From positions 13,258,261 to 13,322,260 of the forward strand of contig NC_092656.1 of NCBI RefSeq assembly GCF_032118995.1: DNA of 64,000 nucleotides. Reading direction: 5' to 3'. Made by a program: the position numbers and the translations under genes. Shown in pieces: positions 10,650-20,386 of the stretch. Positions within the stretch are counted from its first letter, which is position 1. Every line of letters begins with the position of its first letter. The notes under the pieces were generated by a model. That model was not told the origin of the DNA. It saw nothing but the letters and a program-made list of their open reading frames with translations, and made no database searches. The DNA comes from Asterias amurensis (lineage: Eukaryota; Echinodermata; Asteroidea; Forcipulatida; Asteriidae).

Positions 10650-10766
10650 TTGCTAGGAGTCCACTGGGCCAGCGCCAGTTGGTGCAAGTTCGCGCCAAAT
10701 ATTATGTGATTGGCGCGTAGTGGCTCGCTGTGGCGCCGAATTAATGTCCGCTCGGCATGTGTCGCC
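10650..10766 (+). repeat. GCGCCA-rich repeat, left part
   Basis: Contains repeated GCGCCA/TGGCGC words. It is split from 12586-13362 by the P-like element; GTGTCGCC at 10759-10766 is the left copy of its target duplication. Confidence 0.6.
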
Positions 10767-10767
10767 A

Positions 10768-10919
10768 TAGACCTTATCGCAAATACCAATGCGCAAGCGC
10801 AGACTGTTGAATGAGGTGCATTGTGGGATATATATGAATCAAATTTTGCTACCAGCTAGACCACAATGCATCTAATTCCAAGCTTTACGCGCGCGCCCCA
10901 GTATTTGCGAAAAGGTCTA
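10768..10919 (+). mobile_element. MITE family D, copy 1 (TA-flanked)
   Basis: 148 bp between TA dinucleotides: GACCTTATCGCAAATACC at the left and GTATTTGCGAAAAGGTC at the right. Related copies are at 10998-11147 and 46883-47034. A TA target suggests a Tc1/mariner-type source. Confidence 0.88.
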
Positions 10920-10997
10920 TGCACGGCAAAAACTGTACACGCTTGTAATGAACGAACGCTAGCGGGCGCTCTGTTTCTCTGATTTAGATCAGACATA

Positions 10998-11147
10998 TAC
11001 CTTATCGCAAATACCAATGCACAAGCGCAGACTGTTGAATGAGGTGCATTGTGGGATAGATATGGATCAAATTTGGATACCAGCTAGACCACAATGCACC
11101 TAATTCCAAGCTTTACGCGCGCGCCCCAGTATTTGCGAAAAGGTCTA
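10998..11147 (+). mobile_element. MITE family D, copy 2
   Basis: Nearly the same sequence as copy 1, in the same orientation, 78 bp downstream. The first bases have changed (TACCTTATCGC). The pair with its spacer behaves as one block inside the P-like TIR. Confidence 0.87.
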
Positions 11148-11352
11148 TTGATCTCCATTATACTGACTGGATAGGACATCGCGTCCAAACGCAGGCCGCG
11201 CGCGTATTTTTTAAAACGGGTGAAGACCGTTCGTCACACGAAGAGCGTTGTAAACTTTTAAACGGAGTTGCTGCAAACAGGGAGAAGTTTTCGTCCTTTT
11301 AATTGTCATTTTGGGGATTTAAAATTTTGGAATCGGATCAAACAAACTAAAA

Positions 11353-11435
11353 ATGCTTATGGTGAAGGTGTGCGCGGCTGTTAATCGCCGGAGGAGGGAA
11401 AACTGGGTCGGCAAATGGATTGTCTTTCCATAAAA
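11353..11435 (+). pseudogene. Decayed THAP-domain-like first exon in the P-like element
   Basis: The ATG at 11359 gives MVKVCAAVN, and the +1 frame at 11414-11434 gives NGLSFHK followed by a GTAAGT donor. THAP zinc fingers start M-x-x-C-x-A-x-x-C and reach SFHxFP after a short loop, so the two pieces fit that pattern with one frame change between them. A possible next exon after TTCCGTTACAG (11595) reads GFLESTRTG. The element context (P-type ends) supports a THAP transposase origin. Confidence 0.5.
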
Positions 11436-12585
11436 GTAAGTAGGCCTTTGCATTTTGTGTAATGATTCATATTATTATAATATCTAACGTTACAAATATT
11501 AGGCAGGAAATTTAAACTATCATTCATAGAAATAATTATTAAAGGCCAAGTATTTGTTATTTTATCGAGCAATTTTTGTTTTCATTCCGTTACAGATGGT
11601 TTTCTGGAATCGACGAGGACGGGAAGCTCGGATTCCGACAATGTGTTCGGCTGACATAATGTGTTCGGCTGACATAATGATATAGCATCAATAATTCAAA
11701 GGTTCGGAAAGCGACAAGTATACGAATTCGATAGCATTTAAGACGGTACAGTAATAGTTCGTTGAGAGAATCAGTCGTCCCAGAAATGGCCAGCTTCGTT
11801 ATTTGTGACCGAAATAAAAGTATTTATTTCTGGCTGAACAGTAAAAAGGTTATGGAAGTTTTGCCGTTGGGATTGTTTTTCACTAAAAGGGTTAAATTCG
11901 TTAATTGAGGCAACTCTCAATTATCACATTGTTGTTATCTTTCTTGTCCTTTTCCCTAAATATTAGCGAGTATGTAGTACTCTAGTCTTAGTTTGCATAG
12001 GCCTAACCCCTCGAATTTTAAATTATAGGAGCGACTCTTGTTTTGTCTTTAAGTTTACATGGTTTATTGTCAGTTTCTCAATGAACTGAAAGAATTAAAA
12101 AAAACATGTACCTGAATCCCAATACAGTTTCTCGTCCGAGTTTTTGTTTAGAAATGTGTCATTGTCATAATATTAAAAGGGCATTTGATTGACAAAAATG
12201 TACAGTATCATTAGTTTGCATTTCAATCAGAAACTTTTTCATACTTATCAATGGGCGTGGTCCATTTGATTGGGAAACTTCAGCAAAAATACGATAGCAA
12301 TATATCAATTAATAATCTCCTTATTATTATTTCTATTCTCAATTTACAAAAATTAGCAAATTAGACGACGCTCTCCTGACCTCTTTGTTAAGTTCCCCAG
12401 CAGAAGCTTTAGGAGGAAAATCTACCACAAGTACAACTTTAACTGATAGACTCAAACTCGACCAAGTGCACATTAATTTACCCGTTTGAAGGAATTGCGC
12501 CGCCATTGTTCGGCCGCGTGTTTATGCACGCAGCATAGCGCAATGTCCTATCCAGTCAGTATAATGGAGATCAATGTGTGTCGCC

Positions 12586-13362
12586 AAGTGGAATAAACTG
12601 GGTGCCATATGGCGTGCGCCAAATGCCACCCGGCTTGCTCCAAAAGGTTGCGCCAGTTCGCGCCAGTTCGCGCAAGTTCGCGCCATTAAACGGCCATTTG
12701 ATGCAAAAATTCACCCTGTTGGCGCCGTTCGCGCAAATAGAGGGCTATTTTGCGCCACTTGGTGATTAGTTTGTGCCAAAGGTCGCCAAATTGGTTTGAA
12801 CTTGCCGCCGCTCGGCGCTACTTGCCGACTAAATAAATACCGACCATCGGCTACCTGGTTCAGACCCTCCTCAGCTGCATCTTCGTTGAAAATTGTGTGA
12901 AATCTTGAAGAAATTGTGAAGGAAAAAGTGTGTGGAGGTATTGTCGAGTCGAATCTTGAAAGCTGTGTAAAAAAGTCCTGCGATGCCGCCCTGCTATTAT
13001 AGGCGGCAAGTTGCGCCGAATGGCGGGCAACCAGGTGGCATTTGGCGCGAAGTAGTCACCAATCGGGTGCCATTTGGCGCGCGCTTTGGCGGGCTATCCG
13101 CCTCTGTTGGAATTATTTGGCGCGTAGTGGCGCAAACAAGGTGCCACTTGGTGCCAAGTGGCGCCATGTGGCGCGAAATCTCATTGGCGCAACATTCCAG
13201 TGGATTCTGATAGGCGGATTGTTTGCGCCAAGGGCGATATGTTCGCGCCATTTGGTGCCACTTGGCGGACACTTGGCGTTGATTTCTCGATGCAAGTGGC
13301 GCGACGAAAATTTCAAACATTTTGAAATTTTCTTGCCGCCACATTCAAATTTGGTGCCGTTA
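12586..13362 (+). repeat. GCGCCA/TTTGGCGC-rich repeat
   Basis: Dozens of GCGCCA or TGGCGC words, many extended to TTTGGCGC (an E2F-type consensus) and GCGCCATTTGGC. Open frames here are short and of skewed composition (Ala/Arg/Gly/Pro), and I do not accept them as genes. Between about 12820 and 12980 the pattern breaks for a promoter-like AT-rich stretch with AAATAAATACC. The TTA at 13360-13362 is the left target copy of the following Harbinger-like element. Confidence 0.65.
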
Positions 13363-14684
13363 GGGAGCGTCTCAAAAGTCGGTAACGTTCCTAGCGCAAA
13401 AGAACGGTCCTGCGGGCATATGCCCGCAGGATCGCAACATCATGACAAAGTATCCGCGGAACGTTCCAAAAGACCGGTCCTGTGGAACGGACACCAGTCG
13501 GTCATTCGTGATTGGTCCAAGCTATGTAGTTGTGTTGGAAACGTCGATAAAAGAGACTGCTAGTGCTACCTCGTCTTCAGTATCAAGACAGTTGCGAAAA
13601 AAAGGTACGTCTTCTTCTTTTTTCTTTTATTGGAGTTGAATCAAAAGGGGGATCGGGGTCATAGCACATTTTAATAGTAGTTTAATTATAATTAATTTTC
13701 AAAGAAAGGAGGCTGGTCGGTGGTTTAGCAGATATTTCTCCGGCCGCTCGTCGATCTTATCACGATCAACGCATTAGTTTCTTTTCGTGTTCGTTTTCAG
13801 TCCATTTGTTTATTTGTGTGAGGTGCAAATATCTTAGGCCTACATGAAGGAATTATGGTTCTTTAAATATTCGTTTTTAAATATTAAACGTCGATTTAAA
13901 AAGAGGGAGTAAATCCACACGTATTGCACAAATATTGGATATCTATAAAGTTATGGAAATAGTTTTAATGTTGACGTTGGGCACAAACACAAATCCTCGC
14001 GCAAACTTCAGCCTCCGCTGAGTGCGCAAATTTGATGGCCCGATTTAAATTTGTGAACGCAGAAAGCCTGCGCAACAGAAATTCTGCACGCGCAAAAATT
14101 TGCCACACGTAACTTTCACTCCAAATAGCTTGAAGTTTGCGCGGCCCATCTTGAAGATTGCCCGCGCAAGCTTGAAACATCAATTTTTTAAAACCTAAAG
14201 AAACAAACCTACGTTGATAGTGAGCTTTGCAAATGGATTTTCTATGAAACACATTCAATACTTAAGTAAACTTTGTCGTAAAATTTGTCGTTGTTAATGT
14301 TAGTGAAGTAAACTAAACAGTCATACACAACAGCGTAACTAATTTATCATAATCAATACTCACCACCACCAGCACGGTCAGCCATTTTGTTCAGCTCCAA
14401 CGTACGTACGTACGTATGACTCCGAGCTTGAGCGCTTTCTTCGCTTCGCGTGCACTCAAGTGTCAGCACAACATGGGCTCATTTTTCGCCATTGGGTCAC
14501 GACGCCCGGTCCTGCGGAACGTTCTTTTAGGAACGTTCTAACATGAGATTGGACGCGGTCACGCATTTGGAACGATCCAAAAGATCGCTCTGGCGGTCCA
14601 AAGGACCGGTCCAAGTAAAGCGGCGGGGATACTCTTGCGATTCAAAAAGAACGTTCCTACCGTTCCGACTTTTGAGACGCTCCC
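13363..14684. mobile_element. PIF/Harbinger-like non-autonomous transposon
   Basis: 1322 bp. The left end GGGAGCGTCTCAAAAGTCGG is matched exactly by the reverse complement of the right end. It is flanked by the trinucleotide TTA on both sides (13360-13362 and 14685-14687), the target expected for PIF/Harbinger. Subterminal palindromes are built of AACGTTC and CGGTCCTGCGG. No transposase frame. On the minus strand at 14385-14362, ATGGCTGACCGTGCTGG runs into a GTGAGT donor; it could be a relic first exon. An (ACGT)n run lies at 14399-14417. Confidence 0.75.
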
Positions 14685-14687
14685 TTA

Positions 14688-14770
14688 CGGGCCACCACGA
14701 GCCAGTTGGGAGGTAGTTTGAGCCAGTACACGCCACTAGGCACCTTATTGGCGACACTAGGCGCCATAGT
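14688..14770 (+). repeat. GCGCCA-rich repeat, right part
   Basis: It continues the repeat interrupted at 13362 and ends near TAGGCGCCATAG. The outer boundaries of the host repeat could not be fixed. Confidence 0.5.
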
Positions 14771-15510
14771 AAATTTGTGTTTGTTTTTTAACGTGGGTTT
14801 TGGACTACCGGTGGACATCGCTGTATCCTGACTGGACTAGGCACGATCCGGTCTCGCTTTTAACATTTCCGGGAAGAATATTAAATAAACGATTCATGTA
14901 TACTATTTTTTGAATGTTGCTGACATTCATAACGGGACAATTTGCCGTGCTTTAGTGACTTGTTTTCTTTCTTTTTGAAGCCATTTTTACGTAAAATTTT
15001 CTCTTTTTAAAAATTGAGTTGCACCGATTGTTTCGTACATAACGACAGAAACTGATATGCTCTTCGTTTCAATTTACTGGTACATTATTTTGGTTGAAAC
15101 CTTTCAGAAAAGGCCGAAAATGACCAAATTCCAGAAGCCCTTTTGACTTCTAAAATTAAATATTCACACAGATGTCACGCACGAAAAACGATGAATAATA
15201 TGAGGATAAAAGGAAATGAAATCTAGTGACCTGCGGATAGACTGTGTTTAAGATGCCGTGATAATTCTGGTAGCACAAAGCTACTGGTACTGGTCCCAAT
15301 GACGGGGATACAGGTACTGGTGGTCTTGGTGCTAAGAAGGCTATAATCGATTGTCATGAAGTTGGTTGTCAATACGCCTCTCTTAATACTTATGCATGAC
15401 GTCATAATTCTACCCAAAATGAGGCTATGGGCGCACGTTCCCCATCACTTGCAGTGGCTGCGCCCATCGTCTCGTTTTGAACTACAACGTGACGTACCTC
15501 ATGCATAATA

Positions 15511-16087
15511 TTAAAGTCACCTGGAAGTGGTATTTTTTCCCAAAAAAGCTGTTGTCACTAATATGTGTTTTGATGAGTGGAATGTGAATAAACAGTTAAC
15601 TAAGGCTATACAAAATTAGTTCTTATCTTATTTACAATTTAAAGAGTAGGCCCTGACCCGAGAGGGCGCTGTTCGTGACGTCAGTCGAGGCGCGATATTT
15701 GAAGAGAAAATGCTGCATAGTGCTGAAAAAGGCGTCGGTCCGGACCACTAGGCACTATTGCTCTTGTGAGTCTGTTTTGCTGCATCCAGCAGCAATACAC
15801 TTGGTCGGCATTGCCGGAAAAATGCAAGAAAACAACTTTTTCGAAACGTACAAACTCAATGACTTGGACTTGCATGTACTTTGCACGTGTGTTTACTCTA
15901 CTCATTAAGGCAAAGTCTGCCTCGATTGACGTCACAAAAGGGGTAGGCGGAGTCAACCCCCAAACAACCTAACTGTTTTTTAAACATGTAAATCGTGACA
16001 AACAATTACAAAAAAAAATGTTTTATTGTTACTAAACATACTCTTATGTTTGAACAAAATTAAAATTCTTTTTCCAGGTGACTTTAA
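15511..16087 (+). mobile_element. MITE family E, copy 1 (TTAA-bounded)
   Basis: TTAAAGTCACCTGGAAGTGG at the left and TTCCAGGTGACTTTAA at the right. The second copy, 28406-28965, is in the opposite orientation. Shared interior features are TTGACGTCAC, GAGGGCGCTGTTC and CAGCAGCAATACAC. Noncoding. Confidence 0.9.
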
Positions 16088-16094
16088 GAGAGGC

Positions 16095-16665
16095 GTAGTG
16101 TCAATGAAACTGTTGGTTGTTATGTCGATGAAAGTCTGTGGTGTCGATGGTAATGAAGTAAGCGGTTGTGTCGATGGTTATGAAGGTGGTAGTCTAGTGG
16201 TGTTGAAGACGGTAAGGTTGGTGATGATGTTGTTACTGATGTGTCGATGGTTATAAAGGTTGTAGTCTAGTGGTGTCGAAGATGATAAAGTTGGTGGTGA
16301 TGATGCTACCGATGTGTCGTTGGTTATAAAAGTTGTAGTCTAGTGGTGTCGAAGACGGTAAAGTTGGTGGTGATGATGCTACCGATGTGTCGATGGTTAT
16401 AAAGGTTGTAGTCTAGTGGTGTCGAAGATGGTAAAGTTGGTGGTGATGGTGCTACTGATGTGTCGCTGACTATAAAGGTGGTTGTCTAGTGGTGTCGATG
16501 ATAATGAAGTGGCTGGTGGTGGTGCTACTGCTGTGTCGATAGTCATTAAGGGGTAGTCTAGTGGTGTCGAAGACATTAAGGTTGGTGGTGGTGGTGCTAC
16601 TGATATGTCGATGGTTTTTAAGGTGGTCTATTGGTGTCGATCGAAGATGGTAATGGTGTCATTGC
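16095..16665. repeat. Tandem repeat 3' of GPCR-3, about 73 bp unit
   Basis: About seven imperfect copies of a unit with GTCGATGGTTATAAAGGTTG, TAGTCTAGTGGTGTCGAAG and GTTGGTGGTGATG. It ends about 15 bp from the stop codon of the minus-strand gene and, read on that strand, is rich in ATCGACACCA words like the repeat after GPCR-1. Confidence 0.92.
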
Positions 16666-16679
16666 TGTTGATTGAGACT

Positions 16680-17798
16680 TTATTCATTCTTTCGCAATGA
16701 CAGCAAGAATTTCAGTAAATGTGAAGGTTCGCGTATCTCAGAGTAACGGCACGTAATTATCTTCCTCATTACCACTTTGAACTGTGGGTGATTGACTGCG
16801 TAGATGATGGGGTTTACGCAACTGTTCAAAATAGCGATGGCACCTCCATAGACCGCAAACTTACGGCTGGATGGTATAGCGAGAGAGATGAAGTAAGGAG
16901 ACAGTAATATTGTGAAGACGCAAAACACAAGGAACAAATTCTTGGTGATGGCTAGTTGCTGATGCCTGATGGCCCGTTTTGCTTTCTTGGAGACGTGTTC
17001 TGCATTAGTCACTGAAGACTCCCCAACAGTGAACTTGGTGGACGTTTCACAATCCAAACCAACCGCTGTGGAGATTGACTGACTATTCTTGACAGATCTA
17101 GTCGTCTTTAGCTTCCTGAAGTGTCGTTTGAGATGGATGTAGAGTGCCGTGTAGCAACAGATGATGATGAGCATTGGGACTGGGTAAAGACCTACAGATT
17201 GGGCCAGGTTGTATTCGGCACCTCTTGGGTGACCATCTTTATCTGAACATGTATTGTCTTGTGGATCGTACCCAAAAGCGCCAATGCCCAAAATCGGCGG
17301 GAGGAAAGTCACAACACACGGGATAACCCAAGTCAATGCGATCATGACGGCTACTTTACGAGGGGTGTACCACCAACTGTAGGTGTTCATTGTTTGAGTG
17401 ATGAGGACCATGCGGTTCAAAGCTATGGAGGCCAAAGTGTAAAGACTCGCACCAAGACCGGTGTAAAACTGCACTGCAGCGATCTGGCAAGGAACTTCGG
17501 ACTCTAACGGCCAGCCATCGTGGCTCAGTCCGGCGACACAAATCCACGGGTAGGAGAGGCTGGTCCAGAAATCAGCCACGCTGAGGTTGACCACGAAGGC
17601 GTTGGTCACGGTGCGGAGTTTCTTGGACAGGATGACGGACCAGATGACGAGACTGTTTCCAACGAGGCCGAGGGTGGTGACCAAGATAGCCAAACAGGCT
17701 AAAGCAATGCGAATATTGTAGGGATAGGGCGACGAGTAGGCGGGTGTTCCCATTGTATCATTGATTTGGTGCAGAGAATCTTCGTCCATATTGTTCAT
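16680..17798 (-). CDS. Rhodopsin-class GPCR, complete, intronless (GPCR-3)
   Basis: Read on the minus strand, the start at 17798 gives MNNMDEDSL, aligned with GPCR-2; an in-frame ATG at 17819 would add seven residues (MYLAVDK) and is less likely. About 372 residues. The same landmarks are present: GNSLVIW, NLSVADFW, LNRMVLI in place of DRY, LTWVIP, PVPMLIIICCY, a long basic ICL3, TM6 ending LLSPYF, and NPIIY. TM2 to TM3 is identical to GPCR-1 over more than 40 residues, while the WWYTPRK loop follows GPCR-2. It is the only copy in inverted orientation. Ligand unknown. Confidence 0.95.
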   Translation of the reverse strand: MNNMDEDSLHQINDTMGTPAYSSPYPYNIRIALACLAILVTTLGLVGNSLVIWSVILSKKLRTVTNAFVVNLSVADFWTSLSYPWICVAGLSHDGWPLESEVPCQIAAVQFYTGLGASLYTLASIALNRMVLITQTMNTYSWWYTPRKVAVMIALTWVIPCVVTFLPPILGIGAFGYDPQDNTCSDKDGHPRGAEYNLAQSVGLYPVPMLIIICCYTALYIHLKRHFRKLKTTRSVKNSQSISTAVGLDCETSTKFTVGESSVTNAEHVSKKAKRAIRHQQLAITKNLFLVFCVFTILLSPYFISLAIPSSRKFAVYGGAIAILNSCVNPIIYAVNHPQFKVVMRKIITCRYSEIREPSHLLKFLLSLRKNE

Positions 17799-18000
17799 TT
17801 TATCGACAGCTAAATACATCTAACACCAATGCCAGGTTGTGTGAGTTAATCAAGAATGGTATATTTGGATAAACATTGATATTAATATCCTTGGCGGGAA
17901 TGAAAGGAAAAGCTTATTTTGAGGTTTTTTAAAGAAAATATGTATAACTGAAAAGGTTGTGTTTCACAAGAACACTGATTGGCGCACTTTCAATTCATAT
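17799..18000 (-). promoter_or_regulatory. Conserved 5' flank of GPCR-3
   Basis: On the minus strand it carries ATATGAATTGAAAGTGCGC, CTTTTCCTTTCATTCCC and GGCATTGGTGTTAGA in the same order as the flank of GPCR-2. Confidence 0.55.
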
Positions 18001-18224
18001 GCAGGGTTATTGATGCAGTGTGGTTGGTTCAAAGTAGTATACACGTATAGTTTGAACACTTTCGGGTTTCGTTATATCGATTCAGTGCTGTATCAATAGT
18101 CATTATTTTTACTGTATCATATTTTAGAACAAAATTGGTTAGAAACGATAGTGAGACTTATTGTCCATTTGTACTCAACGGCATTTATGTATTTCCCGTT
18201 TGGCCGCACAATCACTTTCAAAAA

Positions 18225-18345
18225 ACAACTGGTTATAAACAGCTTCAGCTGCTCATTATCAAACGTTTAAACACACTAACGTGACACGCTCTCCACCAAA
18301 AGGAACAGCGAAACTGTCCGGGTTTTTTTTACGAATGAGTGTTTA
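18225..18345 (-). repeat. Interspersed repeat J, copy 3
   Basis: The reverse complement reads TTTTGGTGGAGAGCGTGTCA and TTTATAACCAGTTGTTTTTT, related to copies 1 and 2. It lies 5' of GPCR-3 in the same orientation as that gene. Confidence 0.72.
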
Positions 18346-19385
18346 ATCATTGAACATGTTGTTGTTAACAATCTTCGCCCACACGGTTGCCTAACGTTGG
18401 TTCAAATGTCAACTGTCAAAATTACTGGGTTAACATTTTAACCAAGATGTACTTATACGCAGTTTACCTAACTCTATTTTGTGAAATCCAACAACTATTG
18501 TAGTTTGTGGCCTTGTAGTAGCCTAATGAAACCAGTGCTGTATTGCGGTTGATTGAAACAACCTTTAATTCTGAGTTTCTTTCTTTATTGCTCAATTTCT
18601 CCAACATACAATTGTCTTATGCCACCATTCAACTGCCTTGCACTTCAACGCTGGTTTGGGATCCAGGGTCCTATAAATTTGAACAGAAATTATAATTTTC
18701 TACTCCAAAACTGACTCGTTGCAAACATCTAGATATCTTGTATCCCGAGTGACGTTGCTACGCATAGCGCCCTCAGTAGTCCAACTTATTAAACTTATCC
18801 AACTCGCAACAAGTGCTCTACCGTCTTGTTTGGTTCAAAAGATATTTTGCTTTATCCATAAAGCAATAGAATCGTACCTACAATGTGCCACTTCATCATG
18901 CAAGCTTATTAGCCCATATCCATACACAGAGCAAGGGCACATCACACACCGGTCATGGATGAGACCGGTTGGGCCGAGCGAATAGAATGGGTCACCAACC
19001 GTAAATAGCGCCCTCTTTCGATTAATAAATGCTCAATGCACAGTTATACTAGTCTCCTGCCTTTATCCATACACTTGCAGAGATGTACAAATGTACGCAT
19101 TTATTTTCTGCATTATAATTGGTCTCCTCCCAAGTGACGTAGTTTGTCAGCTACACCCAGCATTTAACCCCCCCCCCCCCCATGTATTTCGTAATTTTAC
19201 TGTCCTGTTCTGGAGTTTTAATCAATCTGCAAATGTAATCATTTTTAATTATGGAGAGTGACAATACACTTTTAAAATAACTAGTTATCAAGTGTGTCTA
19301 TACAAATAGATATATACTTTCATGCAAGTAAAATTTGAAATAAAAACCTAGTTTTTCAGATGTATATTAATATTTTAGACAACTC

Positions 19386-19748
19386 TTAATACCATATTAT
19401 ACACTTTCGGCACATAAAAAAGTTCACAGATTTACAAATAAATTACAGGGTTTACAGAAGGTAATGGTGAAAGACCTCTCTTGAAATATGATTCCATGAA
19501 ATGCTTTACTTTTCGAGAAAACATTAAAACAATTATCAATTCTCGTTGTCGAGAGTTAAGGATTTATTTTAAACACATGTCATGACACGGCGAAACGTGC
19601 GGAAACAATGGTGGGTTATTTTCTTTCCCGACTCCGAAGACCGATGGAGCCTAAATTTTCACAGGTTTGTTATTTTATATATAAGTTGTGATACACGAAG
19701 TGTGGGCCTTGGACAATACTGTTTACCGAAATTGTCCAATGGCTTTAA
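19386..19748 (+). mobile_element. MITE family B, copy 3
   Basis: Left TTAATACCATATTATACACT, right GAAATTGTCCAATGGCTTTAA with one end mutated. The interior matches copy 1 closely. Confidence 0.88.
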
Positions 19749-19997
19749 CCTACAATTTTTTTCGAAGCCTTTATTGTTCAGAATTCCCTGTTTAAATATA
19801 AAGTCTATATCAATTTATATTAATATAATACATCATTTGCTTACGAAAGAGTGCACGGACTTACGTCTTCCCCCCCCCCTTGCCCCTTGTACGGGTATTA
19901 TACAAGCAAGTGTTTTCACGAAAAGGCTTTGAACTTTTTTCTTTTTCTTTTTTTGTCAAGCTTCATCACCGGTTAAAAAGCTTGCTCATGGCTGAAC

Positions 19998-20090
19998 ACC
20001 TCTAATTTCTCGAAACAATAACATAACAACATGTAACACACCTGTAATTTCTCGAAACAATAACATAACAACATGTAACACTATAGTTCG
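19998..20090. repeat. 43-bp tandem duplication
   Basis: Two copies of a block with AATTTCTCGAAACAATAACA followed by TAACAACATGTAACAC, 300 bp upstream of GPCR-4. Confidence 0.9.
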
Positions 20091-20386
20091 TCAAAACATT
20101 CACTACACCAATGATAAGTTATACCAGTTATACCAGTTATGCGGACATAAAGAAAACCAATATGCCTATCACTGGCACAGGGAAGTAACTTTCATTTTCC
20201 CCAACATTAACATAAGTCACCAACTTGCCAAAAGTCTCAGCATCCCGAGTACAACAAGGAAGTTCTTCATGATTAAGTACCAACAGTCACGAAAACCACA
20301 CAGTGTTAAACTCAGATATAACGGTTCAAAGCTCGACCAAAATTTGCATTTGTGTTTAGAAATATCAACGAGGCGATACGAGCAAT

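Larger units (their letters stand above)
10767..12577 (+). mobile_element. P-element-like DNA transposon remnant, with nested MITEs
   Basis: The right end (12543-12577) read in reverse starts ACATTGATCTCCATTATACT. The left end is the same 35-bp sequence apart from one base, but split after its third base by the MITE block 10770-11147, and it resumes at 11148-11179. The whole is flanked by an 8-bp direct repeat GTGTCGCC (10759-10766 and 12578-12585). An 8-bp target duplication, TIRs of about 30 bp and a THAP-like first exon are hallmarks of the P superfamily. Its own sequence is about 1.43 kb with no long frame, so it is non-autonomous or decayed. A 21-bp direct duplication (AATGTGTTCGGCTGACAT) lies near 11640. 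Confidence 0.72.

Noticed and set aside
13042-13563. 173-codon frame rich in Arg, Ala and Gly
   Set aside because: It spans the GCGCCA repeat and runs into the Harbinger-like element; composition follows the repeat.
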